A stretch of 64,000 nucleotides of DNA from Diphasiastrum complanatum (Eukaryota > Streptophyta > Lycopodiopsida > Lycopodiales > Lycopodiaceae): NCBI GenBank assembly GCA_029204225.1, contig CM055100.1, positions 6,115,165 through 6,179,164 of the forward strand. The letters run 5' to 3'. This document shows positions 23,830 through 34,749 of the stretch, in pieces; the stretch's first letter is position 1, and every line of letters begins with the position of its first letter. The position numbers and the translations under genes were made by a program. The notes under the pieces were generated by a model. That model was not told the DNA's origin. It was given only the letters and a program-made list of their open reading frames with translations, and made no database searches.

Positions 23830-24860
23830 AATGTAAATAAATGTAGACCCCTCTCAAATAAATACATCTATCAACAATGAAATTCACATCTAGTCCACTA
23901 TCAAACAATTGCCCAACACTAATAAGATTTTTTGTCAACTTAGGAACAAAAAGTACTTTAGACAGAGAAAGAACTTTTGATGATGAAAGCTTTAAGGGAA
24001 TTGTCCCTATGCCTTCAATAGCACACTCATGATCATTTGCTGTGTAGATGGACTTCTTGGCTCCTTCATAAGGTGACATGGATGAAAAAGAATGCTTGGA
24101 GCTACACAAATGTGAAGAAGCTCCATTGTCGACTTCTCCTTTCTCCTTGGAAATAAGATTGTTCTTGCTTGAAGAGGATTGGTGTTGATTCTTACTTCTT
24201 GTCTTGTGCTTGTCTTTGGTAAAGAGAGCTTTACCATCAATGTTGAGAGACAGTCTCTCCATTTTCAAGAGTTTATACTCTTGTCTTGATTCTTCAGAAA
24301 TGAGCACACTTTGGAGTGCTTCCAAACTTGGTAGCTCCTCCTTAATGGCATAACTCTGAACAAGGTTGTCATATTCCTCCTTTAACCCATTAAGTATGAC
24401 TTGAACAACTTCATTTTGGTTGATGGAGTCTCCTATGCATGACAATTCTCTATGGAGGTCTTTAACTCTCATTACATAAGCTGAAGCACATTCATCACTT
24501 CTCTTTGAAAAATTTGGTTTCTTAGTGTTAGAAGTCTAGAAGTATTCTTTGCCTCATAGATAGACTTGAGAGTATCCCAAGCATCTTTGGCATTAGTACA
24601 AGCACCAATTTCTCTTAAGATGTCATTTGAGAAATTCATCTTAATATAATGCAGAGCCATCCTAGCTCTCTTTTTGTACTTTGGAATTTCTCGAGGAATT
24701 TGTGGTTCTTCTTTAATGCCAAGTACAATATCCATCACATCTTGTAGTATTAAGACAGATTCCATTCTAACCTTCCAAATTGAGTAATTGGAGGTTGACA
24801 ATTTTTCACTTGCTTCTAATAGAAAGACACCCATTGAAGTCATAAAGAATGATGGAAATA
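23830..24860 (-). pseudogene. Copia gag-protease relic lacking the zinc knuckle
   Basis: On the minus strand, Gag starts near 24835 (LLEASEKLSTSNYSIWKVRM), close to the Gag start of the two intact copia elements here. A frameshift lies near 24475. The capsid region continues to about 24230. A deletion then joins the basic linker directly to a protease-like DNGASSH (D-S-G-A expected), followed by ANDHECAIEGIGTIPL and LTKNLISVGQLF. The relic ends near 23850 without integrase. Confidence 0.85.
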
Positions 24861-24912
24861 AAAAAAGATGGATGAAAGAATTGCTTATCTTCTCACTATA
24901 GGAACCAATCAA

Positions 24913-27289
24913 GGGTACAAAACCAAATCCTATGTAAGACTAAGCAAAAAACTCTGAGATAGATCTCACTAGCTTGACAATCTCTCTAAAACAAGATTTG
25001 AATCATCAAAAAAGATGAAGTATGGCAAAATTTATGGTTCTTTGAATTTCACACGTGTCAAATACTCCAAAAATGTCAAATTGACTCAAATACAATCTAT
25101 TTGTATGAAACAATTTGCCTAGAACCTATAAATTTTGTCTAAATCACATATAGATGAGATTGTTCAACTTCTGGATGGTTTTTGTGATCATTCAAGCAAT
25201 AAATGACATGTACACACGATTTGCCACAGGTCTAGGCGCCCTACCTATGACTCTTCAAAAGCTTATAACTTCTGATTGGCTTATCGAACTGTCATGATTC
25301 AAATTGCATTAGATTCAACACATTTCTAGCTTTCTAGTGGGCTAATTTGTATGAAATTTGGATCTAAGGTGAGAGAGAACCACCAAATTGAAAATGGGCG
25401 GATTTCACACGTGCCAGCACCTGAAATTCCGTACAGGACTTGATTTGGACCAGCCAATGTGGTTTGAAGCTCTAAATCACCAAAAAATTGCAAACTAGTT
25501 AGAAAGTAGAATCTAGTGTTCATAGGTGTGGTAGATGACTCTCGCTCCTTGATCTAGATTCATATATCCCTAAAGACTACAAGTTTGGCCTCTAAATTGC
25601 CCAAAATAGCCAATTAGTATATTGACAATTTTCACAAGTACAAATAATCCAAAATCAATGGGTTGAAGAATTTCCATGGCAAGGGGAGTGAGTAATTGAT
25701 CTAACTTTATTCTTGTACGCTAGGGAGAATAGAGTAACAGTTTCATATGTGAACTTTATCCCTTTAGCTGCTTTGGCAAGAAAAGATTTTCCTTCTTTCA
25801 GTTCTTGGTTTGGGTCATACTTGAAGAAGGATGGCTCCTACTAGGGTATGTCGGTATCGCTTTTTGAATCATCAAAGTGTGCGGCCTGCCATTTTTTTGT
25901 TAAACTTGGTGGTATTACCCCTAGATTTGGGGCAAGACCTTGTAGGTTGTGCTTATGTTGCGGGGAAGCATAATTGCACCTCCCTTGTCCATGTGTGCAT
26001 GATCTTGTTAAAAGTGAACTACTAAAGGCTTAAAAATTGCAAGCCAGATAAAAACATTAGGACTACAAATGTGAGATGTTTCAACCACCATAGCTCAATT
26101 AAGTAAAAGTTTTTTTTTAATTATGATTAGATTCAATTCCTAGTGTAGAAGACATGTAGTTCATTGTAGCATCATAAATTATAAAAGTGTGATATTTGCT
26201 CACTATCTTATTGTGACCTTTGGAATTGTAAATTTGTCTACAATATGTTTGTACAATCACATGATTGAAAAAAGTTTCACCAAAACAAGTGAGAAATTGA
26301 TGTTGATAGTACTATTGATGATTAACTATATAAATAGATAACCAATGCCACATTCTAACAATACAAGAGATCACATTTTAAATGACAATAAACATAGGTG
26401 GGCTTACGAATCTATCCATAAATTAGATTTTTTCACTATTTTAGTACACTTTTGGTTCGTTACTTAGAACTTGGCATGTTCAAAGTATCAAGCAACAAAT
26501 AAACAAATATTTATGTATATCTCATAAAGAGTAGAACATATGTCATTTTCTTTCAACGACAACTTTTCTCCACAAAAATGGTTTTTGAATCATAGTTGCA
26601 ATATTTATATAAATAATATATTGCATTCTGCGGAATGCACATATTGACATTACCACTTATTGAGCCAAGTATACTATGCTTGTTTATTATTGGATGTTGA
26701 GTTTACTAATGTTTAGTGACTTGCGGGGTAATTTAGATTGGTGGTAGATTCCAAATATAAGAAATTTTAATGACTATTCTATCTTGCCTAGGATAAGTAG
26801 ATGCTTTAGCACTTCACCCATTCTGCTTGTGTCTTAAATTTGATTCAAGCCCACAGACATTGCATAGACTCACTTTGAAAGATAAATATTTGCATTATTC
26901 TATGGAGAAAAGAATCTCACTTGTTTGGTACTGTACTACAATGTCCTCATTATTACAATAGTAGTCAAATATGCAATTACATCGAAGCACCTTCCATCTA
27001 TACTTCCAAAGATCCATAGTCGTATGCATGAATTGCCTTTTACCTCACGCCATCTTGACTTAGAGCACAATAAAAGTTAGCACATTGGCTTGTATGAGAC
27101 ACATACACCAATCTAACTCTAAGGTCCAAGGTGTGTGCATATCATGTTACCATAACAGTTACCATGTAGATATTATTGCATTAAAAAATAAATGATACTC
27201 AACTATTTATAATTTATACGATAGATTGCTCTCTAAATATCAATGTGAATATAGTAATTACTATATATCAAAATAAATTTCTACTATTT
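24913..27289. other. Leader of the minus-strand copia relic, then AT-rich DNA without a gene
   Basis: 24913-25660 is probably the 5' untranslated region or LTR of the minus-strand copia relic. It has two CACACGTG motifs (about 25041 and 25390) like those in the LTRs. No primer-binding site is visible. From 25700 to 27289 the sequence is AT-rich and I find nothing recognisable. Confidence 0.45.
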
Positions 27290-27490
27290 AGGCACAAGCA
27301 AGCATTTCTTCTCAAGAAATTCTCTACTTCATATGTATGTATGTATGTGTGTGACAAGGTACCTTCACCTCGAAGTTTCTTTCAAACCTTGAAATGTGAC
27401 ATTTGCAAGATTCTTAGAGAATGTCATTTAAAGTACAAAAATCAATGGTACATTTTCCATGAAAACAAGGTATTCTTATCATTCAAAGTT
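27290..27490 (+). other. Possible upstream exon of the transposase-like gene
   Basis: An open stretch after a TTTAG acceptor-like site contains LKCDICKILRECHLKYKNQW, a CxxC zinc-finger-like motif of the kind often found before transposase domains. It ends near a GT. It lies on the same strand as, and upstream of, the transposase-like gene, which resumes after the intact copia insertion. If real, the copia sits in an intron of that gene. Confidence 0.3.
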
Positions 27491-27703
27491 GATACAATTC
27501 TATAGGTTATGAACAATATTCAAAAGCATTAACATAAAATTGTGAGCTCAAATAATTACCGTATGCTTAATTCATAATATAGTTTGCAAGTATAAGTATG
27601 ATTGTGAAAATAGTGGCCTAATCACATGTTTTGAATGATTTTTTTCACTCAACATTGCAAAGTTAACAGTTACATGGGTTCTTGAATTTATTTAGGCAAT
27701 ATA

Positions 27704-28358
27704 TGTGAAAAATACAGATCCTAAGTGGATCTAAACTCCAAGATCATTGGCTTGAATGCTTGCACTCCAAACTACATAAGCTAGGAATTGGCAACACATT
27801 CTATGCTACCTAGAATGCAAAGAACTTGATCAAAAAGCATTTATCACAAATGGAAACTTCCATAAACATCAAGTGCGGCCCAAAATAGCATTATACAGTC
27901 CATAATACATCAGCCTACCACTTTTGGAAAGCACCTAAGATCATACACAATAGCTTGAAGACAATACACACAACAATGCTCTCAATGGAGGAAGAAACAA
28001 TGACAATGATCTATTGATCTCAATGAAGCATACAAAAGGTTTCTCCAACCTGTTCTCCACGACTTCCCTACTATTTATGGATGAGGAAGATGACTCTCTC
28101 TCCTCTCTCTAGAAGGTACTTGACCCTAGATATTCCCTATATAGGAAAAATAGCTAAAAATGGCTTATATGACCAAAATACATCAAAATGGTCTCATTTT
28201 GAAGGGTATGAAGTTTGACACTTCATCATACTGAAAAAATACAGTAAATAAAAACATTGTGGCCTGGTTCACACGTGTGAAACTCCAGAACCAAAACTAT
28301 TTACAATTTTAGCCAATTTAGGCCTCAAACTAGCTAGGAAATGTTGACAATTTTCACA
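27704..28358 (-). repeat. 3' LTR of copia 1
   Basis: 655 bp, identical by eye to 33480-34134. It contains TTCACACGTGTGAA (about 28269-28282). The last codons of the polyprotein overlap its edge. Confidence 0.95.
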
Positions 28359-31300
28359 CTCCCTCTTCAACATTGGATGCTAGTTTCAACATAGTCTTTG
28401 AGCACATTCCAAGATTAGATCTATGCATTAAATATAGGTCCTTTCCCAATGGTTTGGTGAAGATATCAGCCACACACTCCTTTGAAGAGACATGTTGAAG
28501 CTCCACCTCTTTGGCAATGACTTGATCTCTCACAAAATGGTGAGCAATCTCAATGTGCTTGCTCCTTGCATGAAAAACAGGATTGCTTGCCAAGCTTTGG
28601 GCTGAAAGGTTATCACAAAGTATGATTGGAGTCTTCTCTGGTTCCAGCAAGTGAAGATCCAATAACATCCTCTTGATCCAAAGAATCTCCTTGGTGCATG
28701 TTGTTAATGCCTTGTACTCGGCTTCGGTGGAAGATAGAGAGATAGTTGGTTGCTTCTTTGATAGCCATGAGACCACTCCATCTCCAAGATAGATTGCAAA
28801 GGCACTTGTTGACTTCCTATCCATTTGATCACCTGCAAAATCTGAATCTGAAAATCCACAAAGGTTAGGTGTAGTACCTCCATACAAGATGCCAAAATCT
28901 CTAGATCCCGAGATGTATCTAAGTACTCTCTTTCCTAGCTTCCAATGAGCCTCACTAGGATCTTGCATAAATTGACTTAGTTTACCAACCACAAAGCTTA
29001 GATCAGGTCTTGTGATGGTTAACCATATAAGAGATCCTATTAGCTTTCTATAGAGAGTAATGTCCTTGAAGGATCTTTCATTACTTCTTGTAGTTAGCTT
29101 TACATTTGATTCCATAGGAGTAGAAACAACTTTACAATCTTCCATATGAAACCTTTTTAGAATAGAGTTAACATACTTTTCTTGACATATGAATGTAGAT
29201 TTAGAAGTTCTAATAATCTCTATTCCTAAGATATAATGAAGTTTACCAAGATCTTGAATTTCAAACTCTCTTTTGAGTGCCATCTTGATTTCATCTATAT
29301 CTAGATTGTTACCACCACTTAAGATAATGTCATCAACATAGATCAAAAGTAAAGTGATATCATTTTCATTCAATCTAAAGTAGAGAGAATGATCATACTC
29401 ACTCATAACAAAGTTTTGAGAAAGTAAGAAGGAATTGAGCTTAGCATACCAACTCCTTGGTGCTTGCTTTAGCCCATACAAACTCTTTTGGAGATAGCAC
29501 ACATGATTAGGCTCATCATGTGAAACATAGCCCTCGGGTTGCTCCATGTAAATATCTTCTTCAAGATCACCATTCAAGAAGGCATTAGTAACATCCATTT
29601 GCCACATATCCCAATCATAAAGAGTTGCAAGAGAGATTAGGATTCGAATAGTTACCATCTTTGCCACGGGTGCAAAGGTCTCATCATAGTCAATACCATA
29701 TTCTTGAGCATACCCCTTTGCCACCAACCTTGCCTTGTACTTGTTGATTGATCCATCTTGATTTGTCTTGATCTTGAAGATCCACTTACAACCAATTGCC
29801 TTCTTGTCCTTTGGAAGCTTTACCAACCTCCATGTGTTGCTTTTGATGAGTGCTTGATGCTCATGATCCATGGCTTGGATCCATTCCTTCTTTTGAATTG
29901 CTTCACCTACACAAGTTGGTTCATCAAAAGAGGTAAGAAAAGCAAAGTTAGAGTTGTCCACCACTTGCTTTCCTTTTTCATCATAGGTTAGCCTTGATGG
30001 CTTAGCCCTTTGCCTTTGAGTCTTCCTTGAAGTTTGCTTTGGAGTGGCATCTCCATCTTCATCCAAGACATCTTGCACATCATGATGATTAGTAGGCACA
30101 TCAACATCAACATCAACAACATTGAAAACATTCTCTTCATGAAAGATGACATCCCTACTTATGACAACTTTCTTTGTAGAAGGAATGTACACTTTGTAAG
30201 CCTTGCTTACTTCACTATAGCCAACAAACACACCCTTCTTTGATGAAGGATCTTCTTTAGTTCTATCATCAAGTGTGATATTGACAAAACATGTACATCC
30301 AAAGATCCTACAATGCTTGACACTCGGCCTTCTACCATAAAGAACCTCATGAGGAGTTTTACCATCCAAGGAAGCACTTGTCCATCTATTACATAGATAG
30401 TTAGCACATGCTAAAGCTTCCCCCCAAAAAGACTTAGCAAGATTAGCATGTAGTCTCATTGCCTTGGCACATTCACAAAGGGTTCTATTCTTCCTCTCGG
30501 CCACTCCATTCTGTTGTGGAGTCCTAGGACTAGACATCTCCCTCTTAATCCCATGTGCTATACAAAAGTCTTTGAACCTATTTGAGGTGTATTCCCCTCC
30601 ATTATCAGATCTTAAGCATTTGATCTTTGTATTGAATTGGTTTTCCATTTCATTCTTGAACTTGACAAATGCAGCAAACACTTCATCCTTACTTTTAAGA
30701 AGATAGATCCAAGTATACCTACTAAAGTCATCAATGAAAGTTGCATACATCTTTGCACCACCATTGCTAGTTGTACTAGAAGAATGAATATCAGAATGCA
30801 CAAGTTGAAAAGCTTCTTTAGATCTAGAAGTAGATCTAGAATAAGCAAGTCTATGAGATTTGGACAAGGCACAATGTTCACAAACACTATTGTTTGCAAC
30901 AAGACTTTTAGGGAGACCAAGAACAAGCTCTTTCTTTGCCATTACCTCCAAAGATTTGAAGTTGGGATGGCCCAACCTCTTGTGCCAAACTTCTTGGTTT
31001 GTCAATTGCTCCCTAGCCATACATCCTTCATGATTAGAGATCACACATGCATCAAGCTTGAAAAGTTTACCATGCCTCCTACCTTGAGCAATCAAGGATC
31101 CACATTTACTTATCAAACATGCATCTCCAATGAACTCCACATCAAGTCCTTTGTCAATCATTTGACTTACACTAAGCAAATTCTTAGTGATTGAAGGAAT
31201 GTACAAAACATTTTCAAGATTTGCTTTCCTATTTGTTGAAAGGGAAATAGGAATAGTGCCTATGCCTTTGATGTCACATTGACCATCATTTGCAGTGTAG

Positions 31301-32307
31301 ATGATGTTACCTTCTCCCTCATAAGACAATAAGGATGTAAAGTATTCCTTATGTCTTGTCATGTGAGATGAGGCTCCACTATCAATCCACCAAGGATCAT
31401 TATCATCTATGTTGGCTAACAAACTTGAAGTCATAACAAGTGATTCACATGTGTTATGTTCTTCCTCATCTATTGTAAGATTTCCTTGCCTCTCTCCTTG
31501 CTCTCTTTTCTTCTTATAACATTCATTTGCAAAATGACCTTTTATCCCACAATAAAAGCACTCGAACTTTGACTTATTGTTCTTAGTAGAAGAGGAAGAG
31601 GAAGAGTGATCATCATGATCAAAGTTACCACCTTTGGACCATTTCCCTTTGCCTTTACCTTTGCCCTTGAATTTGCCTTTTGTGAAGAAAGCCTCTTCAC
31701 CTCCACCTTGCAAGGATGCACCATCAAGCTTTGATTGCAACCTATGTTCTTCAGCCAATAAGATTTCTTGCAAGTCAACCACACTTGGCAAGACTCTTTG
31801 AATGGCAAAACTTTGCACAAGGTTAGCATGTTCATTTAGCAAACCATTCAACATAACTTGGACTATTTCACCATCTTTTATGTTCTCATCAATGCATGCT
31901 AAATCATCACTTAGGGACTTAACTCTCAAGATAAATGCATGAGCACTTTCACCCTCTCTTTGCCTACTAGAAAATATTTGTCTCCTTAGGGTCAATACCC
32001 TAGATGTGGACTTTGATTCAAAGAGCTTCTTTAAGGCATTCCATGCCTCACTTGCACTTTGACACTTTCCAACTTCCTTGAGAAGTTCATTTGTAACATT
32101 CATTTTAATGATATGAAGAGCCCTTTTGGCCTTCTTATCAAACCTTTGTTGCTCTTGAAGTGTGAGAGGTCTCTCTTCAATTTTTGCAACTATGTCCATG
32201 AGTTCATTCAACTCAAGTAAGGACTCCATCCTCACTTTCCAAGTAGAGTAGTTTGATGAACTCAACCTTTCACTAGACTCTAGCATGATCCCACCATTGG
32301 AAGCCAT
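28354..32307 (-). CDS. gag-pol: Copia 1 Gag-Pol polyprotein, intact, 1317 aa
   Basis: A single frame encodes every copia function in order. Gag capsid occupies residues 1-200, and the CCHC knuckle CFYCGIKGHFANEC lies at 250-263. Protease has WWIDSGASSH (Asp 309). Integrase has HHCC from about 439 to 490, SDIH (first Asp, about 503), LRSDNGGEY (about 565) and [10 protein letters not shown] (Glu, about 600). Reverse transcriptase has YVDD near 990 and LYGLKQAPRSWY before it. RNase H has DSDFAGD (about 1152), STEAEY (about 1196) and CDNLSAQ. All catalytic residues are present. ATG 32307 starts MASNGG, 1.2 kb inside the primer-binding site. The stop at 28354 overlaps the LTR edge. Copia elements with one frame probably set the Gag:Pol ratio post-transcriptionally. 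Confidence 0.97.
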   Translation of the reverse strand: MASNGGIMLESSERLSSSNYSTWKVRMESLLELNELMDIVAKIEERPLTLQEQQRFDKKAKRALHIIKMNVTNELLKEVGKCQSASEAWNALKKLFESKSTSRVLTLRRQIFSSRQREGESAHAFILRVKSLSDDLACIDENIKDGEIVQVMLNGLLNEHANLVQSFAIQRVLPSVVDLQEILLAEEHRLQSKLDGASLQGGGEEAFFTKGKFKGKGKGKGKWSKGGNFDHDDHSSSSSSTKNNKSKFECFYCGIKGHFANECYKKKREQGERQGNLTIDEEEHNTCESLVMTSSLLANIDDNDPWWIDSGASSHMTRHKEYFTSLLSYEGEGNIIYTANDGQCDIKGIGTIPISLSTNRKANLENVLYIPSITKNLLSVSQMIDKGLDVEFIGDACLISKCGSLIAQGRRHGKLFKLDACVISNHEGCMAREQLTNQEVWHKRLGHPNFKSLEVMAKKELVLGLPKSLVANNSVCEHCALSKSHRLAYSRSTSRSKEAFQLVHSDIHSSSTTSNGGAKMYATFIDDFSRYTWIYLLKSKDEVFAAFVKFKNEMENQFNTKIKCLRSDNGGEYTSNRFKDFCIAHGIKREMSSPRTPQQNGVAERKNRTLCECAKAMRLHANLAKSFWGEALACANYLCNRWTSASLDGKTPHEVLYGRRPSVKHCRIFGCTCFVNITLDDRTKEDPSSKKGVFVGYSEVSKAYKVYIPSTKKVVISRDVIFHEENVFNVVDVDVDVPTNHHDVQDVLDEDGDATPKQTSRKTQRQRAKPSRLTYDEKGKQVVDNSNFAFLTSFDEPTCVGEAIQKKEWIQAMDHEHQALIKSNTWRLVKLPKDKKAIGCKWIFKIKTNQDGSINKYKARLVAKGYAQEYGIDYDETFAPVAKMVTIRILISLATLYDWDMWQMDVTNAFLNGDLEEDIYMEQPEGYVSHDEPNHVCYLQKSLYGLKQAPRSWYAKLNSFLLSQNFVMSEYDHSLYFRLNENDITLLLIYVDDIILSGGNNLDIDEIKMALKREFEIQDLGKLHYILGIEIIRTSKSTFICQEKYVNSILKRFHMEDCKVVSTPMESNVKLTTRSNERSFKDITLYRKLIGSLIWLTITRPDLSFVVGKLSQFMQDPSEAHWKLGKRVLRYISGSRDFGILYGGTTPNLCGFSDSDFAGDQMDRKSTSAFAIYLGDGVVSWLSKKQPTISLSSTEAEYKALTTCTKEILWIKRMLLDLHLLEPEKTPIILCDNLSAQSLASNPVFHARSKHIEIAHHFVRDQVIAKEVELQHVSSKECVADIFTKPLGKDLYLMHRSNLGMCSKTMLKLASNVEEGV
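28359..28367 (-). promoter_or_regulatory. Polypurine tract of copia 1
   Basis: On the element strand this reads AAGAGGGAG directly before the 3' LTR. It primes plus-strand DNA synthesis. Confidence 0.85.
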
Positions 32308-33467
32308 GATTCTAATGTTTCTTCAACTTTTAGGTTTTGTCCTAAAGCACTTAGCACTCACTTTTCTCTCAACAAATGATAGATAAAGAGATCTATGAAG
32401 ATTTAGGACCCTAAAACACTTCTATCTTGAACCTAGATGGTTTCCAAGCATAGAAAGGAAGATTGAAACACATGCAACACTTTGCACACACTAAGAATGG
32501 ATTACAAAATCAAACCAACCTGAACACACTCTTGCTTAAGCTCTCAAACTTTCCAGCAAGTGACCAAATCAAGTTATGGTGTGAAGAGTTACTTGCATTC
32601 TTAGAAAATACCCAAAACTAGGATGCCAAGATTACCTAGTAATGAACAAACTTGATCAACATATGATCAACACACTAAGATATTGATTCAACCTGTAAAA
32701 CCACATGTAAACCACACTTCTAAAAGTTTATAAACTCCAGCAAGTGATAAATACAAGATTTAGAGGTGAATGAATGAGCACACTTAGTGAATCACAAGAC
32801 TAGCTTCACTATCTTGTCAAATCTTGGTGTTTAGATGTAGATCTAAGATCACTTCACATGAGAATGTTCCTCAACCTGTTAAGAACCTGAAAACACACTT
32901 GCATAATGGTTAACGCCTTCCAGCAAATGCTCCAATCAAATTACATAAGGAGAGTTACTTACATGCTCAACAAAGTACACCAAAATTTATGCCAAAATTG
33001 ATGACAATCTTTACAATATGCTCTTCACAATGGAGCTTACAATATGTTCACCCAAAAAAGGGGATCTTTCATCCAAATGGGAGCTTTGCTCAGCCTTTAG
33101 GAGAATTACAACTCACTCAAAAGAGCATTTGTCATCCACTTAAGGAGAAGTTTCATCCACTTAAGGAGAGTGTTCATCCAAGAATGGAGATTGTCAACAA
33201 TAGGATTGAAAAGAACATTGTTAGTATTGAATATGCACAAGCCTCACAATCACAAATGATTAGGTGTTATGATCTGATCCAAAATAGTTTCTTTTCAGCC
33301 TCTGATCTTCAATAGACCTGAAATATGCTTTTGATCCACAAGTTCAACTCACAAAACAAAGGTTAGTAAGATTTGATCAACAAAGCAATGCAAAATCATG
33401 CTAGAACTTGATCAAACATCCAAATATCACCAAAAATGGAATACTTACTGTAAATAGAAGCCAACCA

Positions 33468-33479
33468 GCTCTGATACCA
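33468..33479 (-). promoter_or_regulatory. Primer-binding site of copia 1
   Basis: The complement reads TGGTATCAGAGC, directly adjoining the 5' LTR. Confidence 0.95.
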
Positions 33480-34134
33480 TGTGAAAAATACAGATCCTAA
33501 GTGGATCTAAACTCCAAGATCATTGGCTTGAATGCTTGCACTCCAAACTACATAAGCTAGGAATTGGCAACACATTCTATGCTACCTAGAATGCAAAGAA
33601 CTTGATCAAAAAGCATTTATCACAAATGGAAACTTCCATAAACATCAAGTGCGGCCCAAAATAGCATTATACAGTCCATAATACATCAGCCTACCACTTT
33701 TGGAAAGCACCTAAGATCATACACAATAGCTTGAAGACAATACACACAACAATGCTCTCAATGGAGGAAGAAACAATGACAATGATCTATTGATCTCAAT
33801 GAAGCATACAAAAGGTTTCTCCAACCTGTTCTCCACGACTTCCCTACTATTTATGGATGAGGAAGATGACTCTCTCTCCTCTCTCTAGAAGGTACTTGAC
33901 CCTAGATATTCCCTATATAGGAAAAATAGCTAAAAATGGCTTATATGACCAAAATACATCAAAATGGTCTCATTTTGAAGGGTATGAAGTTTGACACTTC
34001 ATCATACTGAAAAAATACAGTAAATAAAAACATTGTGGCCTGGTTCACACGTGTGAAACTCCAGAACCAAAACTATTTACAATTTTAGCCAATTTAGGCC
34101 TCAAACTAGCTAGGAAATGTTGACAATTTTCACA
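33480..34134 (-). repeat. 5' LTR (promoter LTR) of copia 1
   Basis: 655 bp. On the minus strand a TATA-like CTATATAGGG lies near 33912. TTCACACGTGTGAA (about 34045-34058) lies upstream of it, in U3. The untranslated leader between this LTR and the Gag ATG is 32308-33467. Confidence 0.9.
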
Positions 34135-34588
34135 ATATATGTAAGGCTGTGGAGTCTAATTCTACAAGTAGATTAGAATGAGATTTTTGTGTGCAATTTG
34201 AAATGCATAGCTCTTCAAATCAAAAGGAGCTCTGAGCTACACAACTTGTTAGTAAAGGAGAGTTGTGATTATAGCACATCCAATTATCATGTGAACAATA
34301 TCTATTTCTAGTATGTTTTGTTCAATTTACTCCCATAGTATATCATAGCAAGAATTAACCAGTGTATATTGATAAATTGAATCAACAATAACATTCATAC
34401 AATAATAACAATATTTCATAAAAACAGACATAATTTAGTCTCACTTTACAACAATTCAATGTAGCTAGTCTTAAGATGATGGAATGAGAACAAGTAGCTT
34501 AATATAATGCATTTTCATGGAGAAGTACAAAGTTGTTTTGCAAAATTATCATATGGATTGCTATGATAAAATATGATATATTTAAGTT
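34135..34588. other. AT-rich stretch between copia 1 and the transposase-like gene
   Basis: No domain is visible. Before the copia insertion this was continuous with the DNA left of 27704. It is probably intron or upstream sequence of the transposase-like gene. Confidence 0.4.
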
Positions 34589-34749
34589 TTGAAGACCGTA
34601 TGTGAGACGTCTATCTCTACATTTTTATATAATAAAATATACGATAAGTTTTTGCTAATTTCTTGCTTAAGAACATTGGCCATAATCAATATTATTACTG
34701 TTAGAGTGATAACTAGGTTAAACTATCTAGAAATAGGTAGATACTTAGT

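Larger units (their letters stand above)
27704..34134 (-). mobile_element. Complete copia retrotransposon 1, 6431 bp, TSD ATATA
   Basis: Two 655-bp LTRs (27704-28358 and 33480-34134) look identical base for base. Each runs TGTG...CACA when read in the element's own direction. The target duplication ATATA is perfect (27699-27703 and 34135-34139). The element lies on the minus strand: the primer-binding site is at 33468-33479 and the polypurine tract at 28359-28367. With one full polyprotein and identical LTRs it has all the parts of an autonomous element and must be a very young insertion. Confidence 0.97.

Noticed and set aside
20880-27700. CRISPR-like or phage-like arrays
   Set aside because: The repeats are few and imperfect and the setting is eukaryotic. 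Nothing prokaryotic is present.
30034-31194. Plus-strand open frames inside the copia polyproteins
   Set aside because: They are antisense shadows of the intact minus-strand genes. The same holds for those at 44301-47264.
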